The position numbers and the translations under genes are program-made. This document shows positions 17,382 to 25,676 of a stretch of DNA of 64,000 nucleotides, piece after piece (position 1 is the first letter of the stretch; each line of letters opens with the position of its first letter). This stretch comes from Stutzerimonas urumqiensis (lineage in GTDB: Bacteria > Pseudomonadota > Gammaproteobacteria > Pseudomonadales > Pseudomonadaceae). A model generated the notes under the pieces. The model saw nothing but the letters and a program-made list of their open reading frames with translations, searched no databases and had not been told where the DNA came from. The stretch spans positions 372,001-436,000 of the forward strand of contig NZ_RBZQ01000002.1 in assembly GCF_003640395.1 (NCBI RefSeq), written 5' to 3'.

Positions 17382-18317
17382 TCACCCCTCGGACCCCACT
17401 GTCCCCTCGACAAAGCGAGCGCCCTGCTCGGTCACCTGCGCCCGCGCATAGCTGTCGCCAAACAGCTCCCGATACAACGCCTCCGCCCGCTCGGTCAGCA
17501 GGAGGATCTCCACACGACGGTTGGCGCCGCTCTTCGGATCGTCCGGGCGTAGCGGCATGACGTCCGCCTGCGCGGCGACCTGCAGCACCGAGGCCGGCGA
17601 CAGGCCGCCCTCCACCAGCACGTTGCGCGCGCGCAGGGCGCGGTCGCCGGAGAGGTTCCAGTTGTCGTAGCCGCCGCGCCCGCGAAACGGCGTGGCGTCG
17701 GTGTGGCCGCTGACGATGAGTTTGTTGTCGACCTTGCCGAGCACGCCGGCGAGCACGCCGAGCAGGCGCCGGAAGTGCGGGTCGAGGGTGGCGCTGCCGC
17801 GGGCGAACATGAAGCGGTCGCGGTCATCCTTGATCAGGATGCGCAGGCCCTGCGGCACCACGTCGACTTCCAGGTTGGCGACCGCGTCGACCTCCTCGGC
17901 CTCGGCCAGGATGCGCTCGGCCAGCGCCTTGAGTTCGGCGGCCGAGCTGTAGCGGCGGCTGTCGTCGCCCTCGCTGCGCTCATCGCTCGCCTCGGCGGTT
18001 TCCTGGCTTGTCTGCGGGTCCGGCTGCGGCACCGGCAGTTGCACGCCGTCCATTTCCAGCGGCGAGGTACTGGTGCCGTCGAAGATGCCGGCGCCGCCAT
18101 CGACCAGCGGGTTGCTCTGCATCTGGCCGAACGACGGGTTGTTCTGCTGCATCTGCGGCTGGATGATCCACAGCACCATGAACAGCGCCATCATCGCCAG
18201 CGTGAAGTCGGCGAAGGCGACCTTCCAGGCGCCGCCGTGCTCATCGCCGTGCCCTTTCTTGCTGCGGCGCTTGATGATGATCTCGTGCTCGCCGCCGGCC
18301 CCCTTGCCCCGTTTCAT
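17382..18317 (-). CDS. motB: Lateral flagellar stator protein MotB/LafU
   Basis: The ATG at 18317 (311 residues) overlaps the motA stop by 4 bases. A basic N-terminus is followed by the single membrane segment at about residues 30-52 (VAFADFTLAMMALFMVLWII), which holds the essential proton-binding Asp. The C-terminal OmpA/MotB peptidoglycan-binding domain shows FARGSATLDPHFRRLL, VSGHTDATPF, NWNLSGDRALRARNVL and KSGANRRVEILLL. A linker of about 100 residues is rich in Pro, Gln and Asp. It ends the fliD-to-motB operon, equal to lafU in Vibrio. Confidence 0.97.
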   Translation of the reverse strand: MKRGKGAGGEHEIIIKRRSKKGHGDEHGGAWKVAFADFTLAMMALFMVLWIIQPQMQQNNPSFGQMQSNPLVDGGAGIFDGTSTSPLEMDGVQLPVPQPDPQTSQETAEASDERSEGDDSRRYSSAAELKALAERILAEAEEVDAVANLEVDVVPQGLRILIKDDRDRFMFARGSATLDPHFRRLLGVLAGVLGKVDNKLIVSGHTDATPFRGRGGYDNWNLSGDRALRARNVLVEGGLSPASVLQVAAQADVMPLRPDDPKSGANRRVEILLLTERAEALYRELFGDSYARAQVTEQGARFVEGTVGSEG

Positions 18318-19186
18318 GCGGCGTCCCTTTCTTCCTCGTACCGGTTGACCCAGTTCTCGAGTTGCTTGAAGGCGGGTTTGACGTCCTGTTCGATCAGCTT
18401 GCGACCGGCGTCCACCGCCAGCAGCGTGGGCTTGCCGGCGACGTGGGCGACCAGCGTGGTGCGTACGCATTCGAGCGCCGAGAGCTCGGTCTTGACGCGC
18501 TGAGCCATGGCGTTGGAGAGCGGGTCCATCAGGCAGTAGCAGAAGAAGATGCCGAGGAAGGTCCCGACGAGCGCGGCAGCCACGTGCGCGCCGATTTCGG
18601 CGACGCTGCCGCCGATGCTGCCCATGGTGATGATGATGCCCATGATCGCCGCCAGGATGCCGAAGCCCGGCATCGCCTCGCCGATCTTGTGCAGCGAGCG
18701 CGAGGGTTGCAGCAGCGCGTGCTCCATCGCCTCCAGCTCCTGCTCGAGGAAGCCTTCCAGCTCGTGGGCGCTGATCTTACCCATCGCCATCAGCCGGAAG
18801 TTGTCGGCGATGAAGGCCATCAGGTTCTTTTCCTGGAGGATCAGCGGATAGCGCGCGAACAGCTCGCTCGCCTCCGGCTCCTCGATGTGTTCGTCGAGGA
18901 CCTTGAGGCCGCCGACGTCGACCATCTCCAGCAGTTCATAGAGCAGCATCAGCAGCTGGCGCTGGAATTCTTCGCCACGACGCTTGTAGAGGAACACGCC
19001 CTTCATCTGGACGAGCATCTCCAGCAACACCTCCTTGGGGTTGCCGACGATCAGGCTGCCCAGCGCGGCGCCGAGGATGATCACCACCTCGGCCGGCTGC
19101 CAGAGAACGGCCATGTCGCCGTGGGCCATGGAATAGCCGCCGAGCACACAGGCGATGATGACGAAGGCACCGAGAACTTTTTGCAT
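18314..19186 (-). CDS. motA: Lateral flagellar stator protein MotA/LafT
   Basis: This 290-residue protein has the four membrane segments of MotA (two near 1-55 and two near 170-220, including MPGFGILAAIMGIIITMG and AALVGTFLGIFFCYCLMDPL). The conserved prolines near the pore are present. In the cytoplasmic loop, alignment to E. coli MotA from memory places Asp at the position of Arg90 (MVDVGGLKVLDEHIEEP) and Asp at Glu98. The loss of the Arg is unusual, see findings. It starts 8 bp after the fliA stop and overlaps motB by 4 bases. Confidence 0.97.
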   Translation of the reverse strand: MQKVLGAFVIIACVLGGYSMAHGDMAVLWQPAEVVIILGAALGSLIVGNPKEVLLEMLVQMKGVFLYKRRGEEFQRQLLMLLYELLEMVDVGGLKVLDEHIEEPEASELFARYPLILQEKNLMAFIADNFRLMAMGKISAHELEGFLEQELEAMEHALLQPSRSLHKIGEAMPGFGILAAIMGIIITMGSIGGSVAEIGAHVAAALVGTFLGIFFCYCLMDPLSNAMAQRVKTELSALECVRTTLVAHVAGKPTLLAVDAGRKLIEQDVKPAFKQLENWVNRYEEERDAA

Positions 19187-19194
19187 GATGGTTA

Positions 19195-19923
19195 CTACGC
19201 TTTTTCGGTTAGGAAGCGACAGGCCTTGCCGATCGCCTGCTTGCTCAACTGACAGACCCGGGCATCGCTAACATCCAGCACCAGGGCGATTTCCTTCAGG
19301 CTCAACTCGTGCTGGTAGTACAGCGTCAGCACCAGCCGCTCGCGCTCGTCCAGCCTGGCCAGGGCCTGCTCCAGCAGACGCTGTTGCAGCAGCCGCTCCT
19401 CGAACCCCGAGCCGTTGTCGGCGAAGGGTTCATGACCGCCCTGCAAGATTTCGTCGAGGCTCTCGATCGCCTCGCAGGATTCGGCCAGGAGGTAGTCGTG
19501 ATAGTCCTTCTCGCCCAGCCCGACATGCTGCTGGATCTCTTCGTCCGTGGGCTGGCGGCCGAACTGGCGCGCCAGCGTGCGGATCGCGTCGCGGGTCTTG
19601 TGCACCTGCTGGCGCACCTGACGGGGCCGCCAGTCCTGGCGGCGCAGCTCATCGAGGATGGCGCCGCGGATGCGCAGCGAGGCAAAGCGGCCGAAGGCTT
19701 CGTCCGGCTCGCCGTAGCGGCGCAGGCTGTCGAGCAGCCCCATCAGGCCGATCTGTTCCATGTCCTCGCGGTCGAGCACCTGGTTGGCCTGCAGCGACAG
19801 CTGCCGGACGATGCGCTTGACCAGCGGCAGGTACTGCATCACCCAGCGCTGTTCGGCGCCGGGCGCCAGCACCGGCGGCCCGGGCTCGGCGGCCTGGTAG
19901 TCGAGATAGCTGTGGGCGTTCAT
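19195..19923 (-). CDS. fliA: Flagellar sigma factor FliA (sigma-28), lateral type (LafS)
   Basis: This 242-residue sigma factor has region 2 (YLPLVKRIVRQL, LDREDMEQIGLMGLLDSLRR, FGRFASLRIRGAILDELRRQ), region 3 (ARQFGRQPTDEEIQQHVGL) and region 4 (ARLDERERLVLTLYYQHELS, LKEIALVLDVSDARVCQLSK). It should direct late lateral flagellar transcription and be held by FlgM (24873-25151). It is inside the operon with the stators, as lafS is in Vibrio, and the operon itself appears to start at a sigma-54 promoter. Confidence 0.97.
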   Translation of the reverse strand: MNAHSYLDYQAAEPGPPVLAPGAEQRWVMQYLPLVKRIVRQLSLQANQVLDREDMEQIGLMGLLDSLRRYGEPDEAFGRFASLRIRGAILDELRRQDWRPRQVRQQVHKTRDAIRTLARQFGRQPTDEEIQQHVGLGEKDYHDYLLAESCEAIESLDEILQGGHEPFADNGSGFEERLLQQRLLEQALARLDERERLVLTLYYQHELSLKEIALVLDVSDARVCQLSKQAIGKACRFLTEKA

Positions 19924-19933
19924 GTCGGGCTCG

Positions 19934-20437
19934 TCACTGCACGATGAGCTTGTTGACCAGCACCGACTGGAACGGCGCCACTGCCTTCTGCCGGGCGAAG
20001 TCGGCGACCAGCACGTCTTCCAGGCGGGTCTGCAGCTCGGCGATCTGCAAGCCGCGCAGCTCCTCGAACGGCAAGCCGGAGAGGTAGGCGACCACCGAGT
20101 TGCGCACCAGCGGCTCGACCGGTGCGAAGTCGATCGGCTCTTCGCCCTTCTCGGCCTGGAGCATCAGATCGAGGACGAAGTAACGCTCACGGCCCTCCCC
20201 GCGCAGGCTGACGATCACCTTGTCGACCGGGAAGAATTCGTAGGCGACCGGCTCGGCCTCTTCTTCTTCGGCCGCGGCGAGCGCCTGTGCCGGGTCGACC
20301 GGGGCGGCGGGCTTGAGCAGCCACCAGGCCGCGCCGACGCCGCCGGCGACGATGAGCAGGTTGATCAGGGTGACGACAATCAGGATGCGTGCGGCATTCA
20401 TGGGGCGTGCTTCCGGGGTGGCGCTCGGCTCGCTCAT
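19934..20437 (-). CDS. fliL: Stator-associated membrane protein FliL (LafF)
   Basis: This 167-residue protein has a short cytoplasmic N-terminus, one membrane segment (AARILIVVTLINLLIVAGGV, about residues 19-38) and a periplasmic domain with FPVDKVIVSLRGEGRERYFV and VRNSVVAYLSGLPFEELRGL, the FliL pattern. It supports stator function around the MS ring. Its start overlaps the fliK stop by 4 bases and fliA follows 10 bp later. Confidence 0.95.
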   Translation of the reverse strand: MSEPSATPEARPMNAARILIVVTLINLLIVAGGVGAAWWLLKPAAPVDPAQALAAAEEEEAEPVAYEFFPVDKVIVSLRGEGRERYFVLDLMLQAEKGEEPIDFAPVEPLVRNSVVAYLSGLPFEELRGLQIAELQTRLEDVLVADFARQKAVAPFQSVLVNKLIVQ

Positions 20438-21552
20438 ACCGTCACCAGCGCATCGCGGTGGCGGGCCTGGGCGGCGGTGGATTCGGGGTGTTCGGTGCCA
20501 TTGGCGAGGATCGGCGCGTCCTCGGCGAACGCCGGTGCGCGCGGCTGGCGGTCCGGCTGGCCGTGGCCGCTGTCGGCGCCGACCTGCACGTTCACCTGCA
20601 CGAAATGCTGGCCGACCAGTTCCTGGCGCAAGCGCTCGCTGGTCTGCTGGAGCATCCGCGCGACCTCCGGCTGGGCGGCGTTGACCTGCACGCTCAGACG
20701 GCCGGACTCATGGCTGACGAGGATTTCCAGGCTGCCCAGTTCCGGCGGGTCCAGGCGAATGGTGGCGCTCTGGACGCGCTGCTGGAGCTGCAGTTCGACG
20801 TTGTCGCGCAGCGCTTGCAGCATCTGCTCGCCCCACTTGGCTTCCGGGGCTTGCAGCTTCAGCACGCGCTCGAAGGTCGGCCCGCTCGGCTGCTGGGTCG
20901 GGGTCGTTCCCTCGACCGCCGGTGCCGGCGGGTTTTCGAGCGCGGCCAGTAGGCTGTCGGTGCTCGCAGCGTCAGGCGTCGCGGTCAAGGTGACGAGGGC
21001 CACCGGGGCAGGCTCGCGCGCGGCCGGCTGGGTCGTGCTGCGGACGATGGCGCTGGCGAAGGCTTGCAGGTCGGCGACCTCGAGCGACTCGGCGGTCGGC
21101 AGCGGGGCGCTCGCGCTCGGAGCCGCCAGCAGCATCGCCAGCGCTTCGGCCGGCGTTTCGCCCTCGGCGGTCGCGCTCGGGGCAGCGGGCTGCGGCGCGC
21201 CTTCATGCGCCTGGATCACCGCCTGGTGCTGCGCCAGCATGCCGAGCAGCCATTGCTCGGAGACCTGCTCGTCGCCGCTTGCGCCACGGCCGGCTTCGGC
21301 CTTCATCGCCTCCGGCCGCGGCGTCTGGCCCGCGGCGGGTACGTCGCCGGTCAGGGCCGACGCGCCGAAGCCGGAAGCGGGAATGGCAGCCTGTGCGCTT
21401 TCGATGGCGGCCATGCGCTGGACGAAACTGGCCAGGGCACGGTGGCCAAGCGGCGACGCGGTGGCCGCCGGCAATGGGCCGGCCATCGGCTGGGTCGCTG
21501 CGCTACCGGTGGCGGCGCTGGCCGCGGTGCTGATCGAATGAATCACGCTCAT
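20434..21552 (-). CDS. fliK: Hook-length control protein FliK-like (LafE)
   Basis: The ATG at 21552 gives 372 residues. The N-terminal two thirds are low-complexity, rich in Ala, Pro and Thr, as expected of the molecular ruler. The C-terminal Flg_hook domain is clear: QSATIRLDPPELGSLEILVS, LSVQVNAAQPEVARMLQQTS and LRQELVGQHFVQVNVQVGAD. It overlaps fliL and fliT by 4 bases each. Role: measures hook length and switches export specificity through FlhB. Confidence 0.93.
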   Translation of the reverse strand: MSVIHSISTAASAATGSAATQPMAGPLPAATASPLGHRALASFVQRMAAIESAQAAIPASGFGASALTGDVPAAGQTPRPEAMKAEAGRGASGDEQVSEQWLLGMLAQHQAVIQAHEGAPQPAAPSATAEGETPAEALAMLLAAPSASAPLPTAESLEVADLQAFASAIVRSTTQPAAREPAPVALVTLTATPDAASTDSLLAALENPPAPAVEGTTPTQQPSGPTFERVLKLQAPEAKWGEQMLQALRDNVELQLQQRVQSATIRLDPPELGSLEILVSHESGRLSVQVNAAQPEVARMLQQTSERLRQELVGQHFVQVNVQVGADSGHGQPDRQPRAPAFAEDAPILANGTEHPESTAAQARHRDALVTV

Positions 21553-21866
21553 CTCCCGCCCATCAGCCCGATGCGCTGATAGGCCGAACGCCCTTCGGCG
21601 TAGTCCAGGTGGTGGTCGAGTCGCTGACGCAGGCGCTCGCATTCCTGCGCGCAGGCTCGCAGCGCCTCGCTGTGCAGCCGATGCAGGGCCTGGTGCGCGG
21701 CCCGTGCCTCGGGCTCGAGGGCCGCCGGATCGGCGAGCGCCTCGAGGCAGCGGCGAATCCGCTGATCGATCGCGCTCACGGCCGTCCAGTCGGCGGCTGC
21801 CAGGGCGCTCGCCAATTCGGCGTGCAGCCCTCGCAACTGCTGCGCGGGGTCACTTGCGGGCCGCAT
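21549..21866 (-). CDS. fliT: FliT-like small flagellar chaperone (LafD)
   Basis: This 105-residue, highly helical, Ala/Leu/Arg-rich protein sits between fliS and fliK, overlapping fliS by 17 bases and fliK by 4. FliT and LafD proteins are small helical chaperones of the filament cap FliD, and the position equals lafD in Vibrio. Sequence similarity is too weak to name it from motifs alone; the assignment rests on size, helix content and position. Confidence 0.85.
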   Translation of the reverse strand: MRPASDPAQQLRGLHAELASALAAADWTAVSAIDQRIRRCLEALADPAALEPEARAAHQALHRLHSEALRACAQECERLRQRLDHHLDYAEGRSAYQRIGLMGGR

Positions 21867-22242
21867 TCACGCCTTCCCAGCCTTCGCGCAGGACGCCCAG
21901 CAGCTTGATCACTTCATCCAGCCCTTCCAGCGACAGCGACACGCTGACGTCGGAGAGGCGATAGATGCAGTAGTCATAGAGGCGCGCCAGTTCCTGCACG
22001 ACCTCGCCGCCGCCCTCGTAGTCGAGCGCGCCGGACAGGCCGTTGAGGATGTTCATGCACTTTTCCAGCGACTGGCCCTTCTGCTGGTAGCGCTTGTGCT
22101 CGATGTGGCCCCGTGCGCGGGCCAGCTCGTCGAGCAGGCCGTCGAACAGGACCAGCACCAGCTCGTAAGGCGATGCCGCGGCGGCGCGGGCTTCGAGGTC
22201 TACCGAGCGGTAGCTGTCGTAGCTGTCGGAATAGGCGTTCAT
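21850..22242 (-). CDS. fliS: Flagellin export chaperone FliS (LafC)
   Basis: This 130-residue protein has the FliS pattern: SYRSVDLEARAAAASPYELV, VLVLFDGLLDELARARGHIE, KGQSLEKCMNILNGLSGALD and ELARLYDYCIYRLSDVSVSL. It binds flagellin C-termini in the cytosol to stop early polymerisation. Its start overlaps the fliD stop (ATGA), coupling it to fliD. Confidence 0.96.
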   Translation of the reverse strand: MNAYSDSYDSYRSVDLEARAAAASPYELVLVLFDGLLDELARARGHIEHKRYQQKGQSLEKCMNILNGLSGALDYEGGGEVVQELARLYDYCIYRLSDVSVSLSLEGLDEVIKLLGVLREGWEGVNAARK

Positions 22243-23585
22243 GCGGTGGTGGTTCCGAAGGAGGTGAACAGGCCGCTGGTCTGCTCCATCGCCTGCATGG
22301 TCTGCATCATGCTGGTGAACTGGCGCAGGTAGCGGGTGTAGTAGGTGTCGTACTGGCGTTGCAGCTGGTCGAACTGCTCATCGATACGGCCGAGGTTCAG
22401 GTCGAGCGAATCCATGCGGTTCTTCAGCACGCCGCTGGCGCTGCTGGTGTAGGTGGCAAGCGTCTTGTCGACGGTGTCGAGCAGCGTGTCCTTGCCGGTG
22501 AACAGCGCCTCGAACCCTTCCGGATCGGCGGCGACGGCCGCTTCGAAGCGGGTGGCGTCGATGGTCAGCTTGCCGTTGCGGTCGGCGCTGATGCCGTACT
22601 CGATCAGGCTCTTGCCGCCGAAGCCGTTGCGCACCAGCGCGTTGAGCTGCGCCTCGATCGAACGCACGCTGGAATCGCCGGCCAGGGCGCCACGCTTGGC
22701 ACTGTCGCTACCGCTGCCGGTCAGGGTGTCGAAGGTGCCCATCAGCGTGTTGAAGGCATCGATGAACGACTGCGCCTTGGCCTTGGTGGCGGTCTTGTCC
22801 TGGCCGATGGTGACCGAGAGCGGCTGCTCACCCGCGGCGTGGGTCTTGCTGAAGGTCAGGCTGACGCCCTCGACCAGGTTGGCGAAGGTGTTGCTGGCGT
22901 TCTCCAGCAGCATGCCGGTCTCGCCGCCCAGGCGAACCTTGGCGTTCTGCGCCGCGGCCAGCTCCTGGCGAGACGCCACGGCGTTGGCGAGCGCCGTGCC
23001 GGTGCCGCTGGTGCTCAGGGTCAGCGCGTTGGCGGCGCCGGTCTTCTCGCTGGAGATCACCAGCGACACGGCGCCGTCGGTGCGCACCAGCGTGGCGCGG
23101 GCACCGGTGTTGCCGCTGTGGCCGTTGATCGCGGCGGCGAGCTCGTCCAGCGAATTGCTGCCGTTGCCGTCCGCATCGATGCTGGCGAGGTCGACCGTGA
23201 AACTGCTGCCGGCCTGGCCGATGGTCAGGGTCCCGCTGTTGCCGACATCCGCGTCGGTCAGCCCGTTGACCGCCAACTGGTGGGCGCTGGCCAGCTGCTC
23301 GACGAAGAACTGGTAGGTGCCCGGCTGGGCCGTGCTGCCGACGGTGGCGGTGGCATAGCCCTCCTGGCCGAAGGTGGCGCTGTTGACCAGCATGCTCGAG
23401 CCGCCGGACTTCAGCCCGCCGAGCGACGTCTTGAAGGTGGACAAGGCCGTGCGCAGCGAACTCAGGGCGTCGCGCTGCGCCTGGTAGTTCGCCTCATTGC
23501 GGTTGAGCCGATCCAGCGAGGCCTGCACCCCGAAGTTGGCCAGCTGCGTCGCCATGTTCTTTACGTAGTCCGAATCGATTGCCAT
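22239..23585 (-). CDS. fliD: Filament cap protein FliD (HAP2, LafB)
   Basis: FliD caps the filament. I chose the ATG at 23585 (448 residues), preceded by AAGGGGG about 7 bases upstream; a GTG directly before it is also in frame. The N-terminus MAIDSDYVKNMATQLANFGV and DALSSLRTALSTFKTSLGGL fit the FliD N-terminal family, and the C-terminus (SASGVLKNRMDSLDLNLGRI, QFTSMMQTMQAMEQTSGLFT) the FliD C-terminal family. It is the first gene of the fliD-S-T-K-L-A-motA-motB operon. Confidence 0.97.
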   Translation of the reverse strand: MAIDSDYVKNMATQLANFGVQASLDRLNRNEANYQAQRDALSSLRTALSTFKTSLGGLKSGGSSMLVNSATFGQEGYATATVGSTAQPGTYQFFVEQLASAHQLAVNGLTDADVGNSGTLTIGQAGSSFTVDLASIDADGNGSNSLDELAAAINGHSGNTGARATLVRTDGAVSLVISSEKTGAANALTLSTSGTGTALANAVASRQELAAAQNAKVRLGGETGMLLENASNTFANLVEGVSLTFSKTHAAGEQPLSVTIGQDKTATKAKAQSFIDAFNTLMGTFDTLTGSGSDSAKRGALAGDSSVRSIEAQLNALVRNGFGGKSLIEYGISADRNGKLTIDATRFEAAVAADPEGFEALFTGKDTLLDTVDKTLATYTSSASGVLKNRMDSLDLNLGRIDEQFDQLQRQYDTYYTRYLRQFTSMMQTMQAMEQTSGLFTSFGTTTA

Positions 23586-23613
23586 CACGGCCCCCTTGTC
23601 TGCGTTTCGTTAG

Positions 23614-23629
23614 AGCAAGACCGGTGCCA
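23614..23629 (-). promoter_or_regulatory. Sigma-54 promoter for the fliD-to-motB operon
   Basis: The minus strand reads TGGCACCGGTCTTGCT, which matches the sigma-54 consensus (TGGCAC, N5, TTGCW) with exact spacing: GG at 23628-23627, ten bases, GC at 23616-23615. Transcription would start near 23603, about 18 bp before fliD. Confidence 0.85.
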
Positions 23630-23979
23630 ACCTCGCGAACCCGCGAAACTGCTGGCATTGAGCCGATCCCGCACTGAAAGGATCTTTCCCCTTGCCGCCC
23701 TGCGAGCGACCGGAGGAAAGGGTATTTCCGCCCTGCCTGTAGGCGGTCCGGTACAGGGGAAAGGCGACCCCGGCAGAGGTGGGATTAAGCCGCGGCCAGC
23801 CCTTCGAGCACGACGGTGCGCAGCGGGTCGGAACGGGGCTCACCGGCTGGGCGGGTTTGGGTGAGATGGAGGGCGGCGAAGCGATCGCGAGCAATACCGA
23901 AACCCCATGCCGCCTGGGGACGCTTAGTCCTTGCGGGCGACAGCTCTTGCTTTTTTGGCTTCGTGATCTGGGCGTTCTG

Positions 23980-24230
23980 GACGCCGCGCGCGCCTCTGCC
24001 CGGCCCCTCGCCCCATCAGAAGGCCGAGCGCAGGTGCCGTGGAAGGGGTTGAGCGGCAGGGATGCCGCGAGAGCCGCGAGGGCCATGGATGGCCCTTCGT
24101 GGCGTGCCCCTGGAACGGCACCGGAGCGAGGGGACCCCGGCGAAGCCGGGGCCGGATGCAGGGGTGGGCTTTCTTTTGCTTACTTTTCTTTGCCCAGACA
24201 AAGAAAAGTGAGGCGCCGTGCAAGGCGCAA
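23980..24230. repeat. Half copy of the composite repeat element
   Basis: This copy contains only the right arm: AGGCCGAGCGCAGGTGCCGT, the GCCATGGATGGCCCTTCGTG segment, a TTGCTTACTTTTCTTTGCC/AAAGAAAAGTGAG hairpin and the end GGCGCCGTGCAAGGCGCAA (24230). The arms at 16.8-17.06 and 58.1-58.35 kb are close relatives. It lies upstream of fliD; the rest of the fliD-flgN gap (23631-23979) shows no gene. Confidence 0.75.
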
Positions 24231-24400
24231 TCGGTAGTCCGAGCCGAGGAAAGCGCGGCGTCCAAAACGCCAGACCGCAAAGCCAAAAGACAAGAGCATC
24301 GCCCGCAAGCGGGCTCCTATGTATCTGCAAAGTTTTCGCGCCGTGCAGGGCGCAATCTGTCGTCCGGGCCGAGGAAGTGCGGCGGTCAAAACGCCTCGCG
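24231..24400. repeat. Repeat tail with REP palindrome and a further element end
   Basis: Contains GAGGAAAGCGCGGCGTCCAA, a REP palindrome GCCCGCAAGCGGGCTCCTAT (24301-24320) and another end-like GCGCCGTGCAGGGCGCAATC near 24338. It runs up to 42 bp before the flgN stop. Confidence 0.65.
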
Positions 24401-24441
24401 GCAGGCGGCGTCGCCATGCCAACCGCGCGGGCGCGGCGCCG

Positions 24442-24876
24442 TCAGTACGGGGCGTAGACCGCCGCCTGGGCACCGCGGCCAAGCAGCTGGCTGAGGATTT
24501 CGTGGTGCATGGCCAGCAGGTTGCCGTTGCGCTCGTTGAGCTGCTGGCAGCGGGCGGCGAGCGCGCCGACCTCGGACCACAGCGCGGTGATCGTCGGGCG
24601 ACGGGTCGGTGCGAAGGCGCCGAGCAGGCGCTGCATGGCTTCGGGGGTCGCGCCGAGGCCGAAGGCGCCGAGCACCTTGCTGCGGCGTTGGGCGCGCTGG
24701 GTCAGCCCTTCGACGGTCTCAGCGATGGCGGCATTGCTGGCGTCGATCGCCGGGCAGTCGCGCGCCAGGAGCTGACCGTAGAGCGCCTCCATGTGGCGCT
24801 CGAGCAGGCGGTAATCGTCGCGGTCCTGCTGGAGGTCCTCGGCGATCACGGCCAGCAGCTTGTCGCGCTGGCTCAC
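24442..24876 (-). CDS. flgN: Flagellar export chaperone FlgN
   Basis: This 144-residue helical protein overlaps the flgM stop by 4 bases. The layout fits FlgN, the chaperone of FlgK and FlgL: long N-terminal helices (AVIAEDLQQDRDDYRLLERH, MEALYGQLLARDCPAIDASN) and a C-terminal helix (ARCQQLNERNGNLLAMHHEI). NERNG is a common FlgN C-terminal motif. The flgM-flgN pairing supports the call. Confidence 0.92.
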   Translation of the reverse strand: MSQRDKLLAVIAEDLQQDRDDYRLLERHMEALYGQLLARDCPAIDASNAAIAETVEGLTQRAQRRSKVLGAFGLGATPEAMQRLLGAFAPTRRPTITALWSEVGALAARCQQLNERNGNLLAMHHEILSQLLGRGAQAAVYAPY

Positions 24877-25151
24877 GCGTCGCTGCCGCGGTGGTGGGCG
24901 AGCACGTGGCCGGCCAGGGTGGCGGCGTCGGTGTCGATTTCGCCGCGCGCCAGGGCCGCCTTGATGGCCGCGACCTTGTCCAGGTCGAGGTCGGGCAGCG
25001 AACGCAGGGCCGCCTGCATCTGTTCCAGCGGCAGGCTCGCGTTGGCGGGACGGGCGGAGGTGGCGGGTTGTGCGGCCGCCGTCGGGCGCGCCTTGGCAGG
25101 GGCTTCGACCGCTGCGGGAGTGACGGGCTTCAAGGTCCGGCTGATTTCCAT
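24873..25151 (-). CDS. flgM: Anti-sigma-28 factor FlgM
   Basis: The ATG at 25151 gives 92 residues. The disordered N-terminal half is rich in Ala and Pro. The C-terminal half carries the sigma-28 binding helices (LPLEQMQAALRSLPDLDLDK, VAAIKAALARGEIDTDAATL, AGHVLAH), the FlgM signature. It should hold the FliA encoded at 19.2-19.9 kb until hook completion lets FlgM be exported. No sigma-54 match was found in the 86 bp gap to fliJ, so flgM may be read from the lafK-fliJ operon. Confidence 0.95.
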   Translation of the reverse strand: MEISRTLKPVTPAAVEAPAKARPTAAAQPATSARPANASLPLEQMQAALRSLPDLDLDKVAAIKAALARGEIDTDAATLAGHVLAHHRGSDA

Positions 25152-25237
25152 GATCGGTTCCAACTCAGGGGTTACCAGCAGTAAGCGACCGCTGCCCGGG
25201 AAAACTTAAATGGCGAGGCGATGAGCGGTCGTACCGG

Positions 25238-25663
25238 TCAAAGCGCCTGGTTTCGCCACCATGCCTGTTGCGCGAGGCCGTCCTGGATCTTCTGTTCCTG
25301 CTGCGCCAGCTGCTGATTCCACTGCGCCAACCGGCTCTCGACGAGCTGTTCGATGACCTTCTCGTTGCGCATCGCCAGCAACAGCTCGCGCTGGATGCGG
25401 GCCAGCGTCTGTTCGGCGACTTCCAGCTCGCGGCGCTGAAGCTCGACCATCTTGTACAGCGTGGCCTTGTAGCGCTGCTGGTTGTCGCGTTGCAAAGGCG
25501 TGGTCATGGGCACGCTGAAGCCGCACAGGCGACCGAGCCCAGTGATGTTGTTGCGGTAGCGCTGGCAGAGGTTCTGCTGGTACTGCACCCGGCCGAGCAT
25601 TTCGCGCACCTTGTGGCCGCGCAGGCTGGCCAGCCGCGACAGCACCTCGATCTCGTCTTTCAC
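25238..25663 (-). CDS. fliJ: Export chaperone-escort protein FliJ
   Basis: This 141-residue protein is almost entirely helical and charged, predicted to form a long coiled coil (LASLRGHKVREMLGRVQYQQ, ELEVAEQTLARIQRELLLAM, LVESRLAQWNQQLAQQEQKI). FliJ is the stalk-like partner of the FliI ATPase ring and cycles chaperones at the export gate. It starts 13 bp after the fliI stop, the usual position. Confidence 0.93.
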   Translation of the reverse strand: MKDEIEVLSRLASLRGHKVREMLGRVQYQQNLCQRYRNNITGLGRLCGFSVPMTTPLQRDNQQRYKATLYKMVELQRRELEVAEQTLARIQRELLLAMRNEKVIEQLVESRLAQWNQQLAQQEQKIQDGLAQQAWWRNQAL

Positions 25664-25676
25664 GGCAGGCTCCGGC

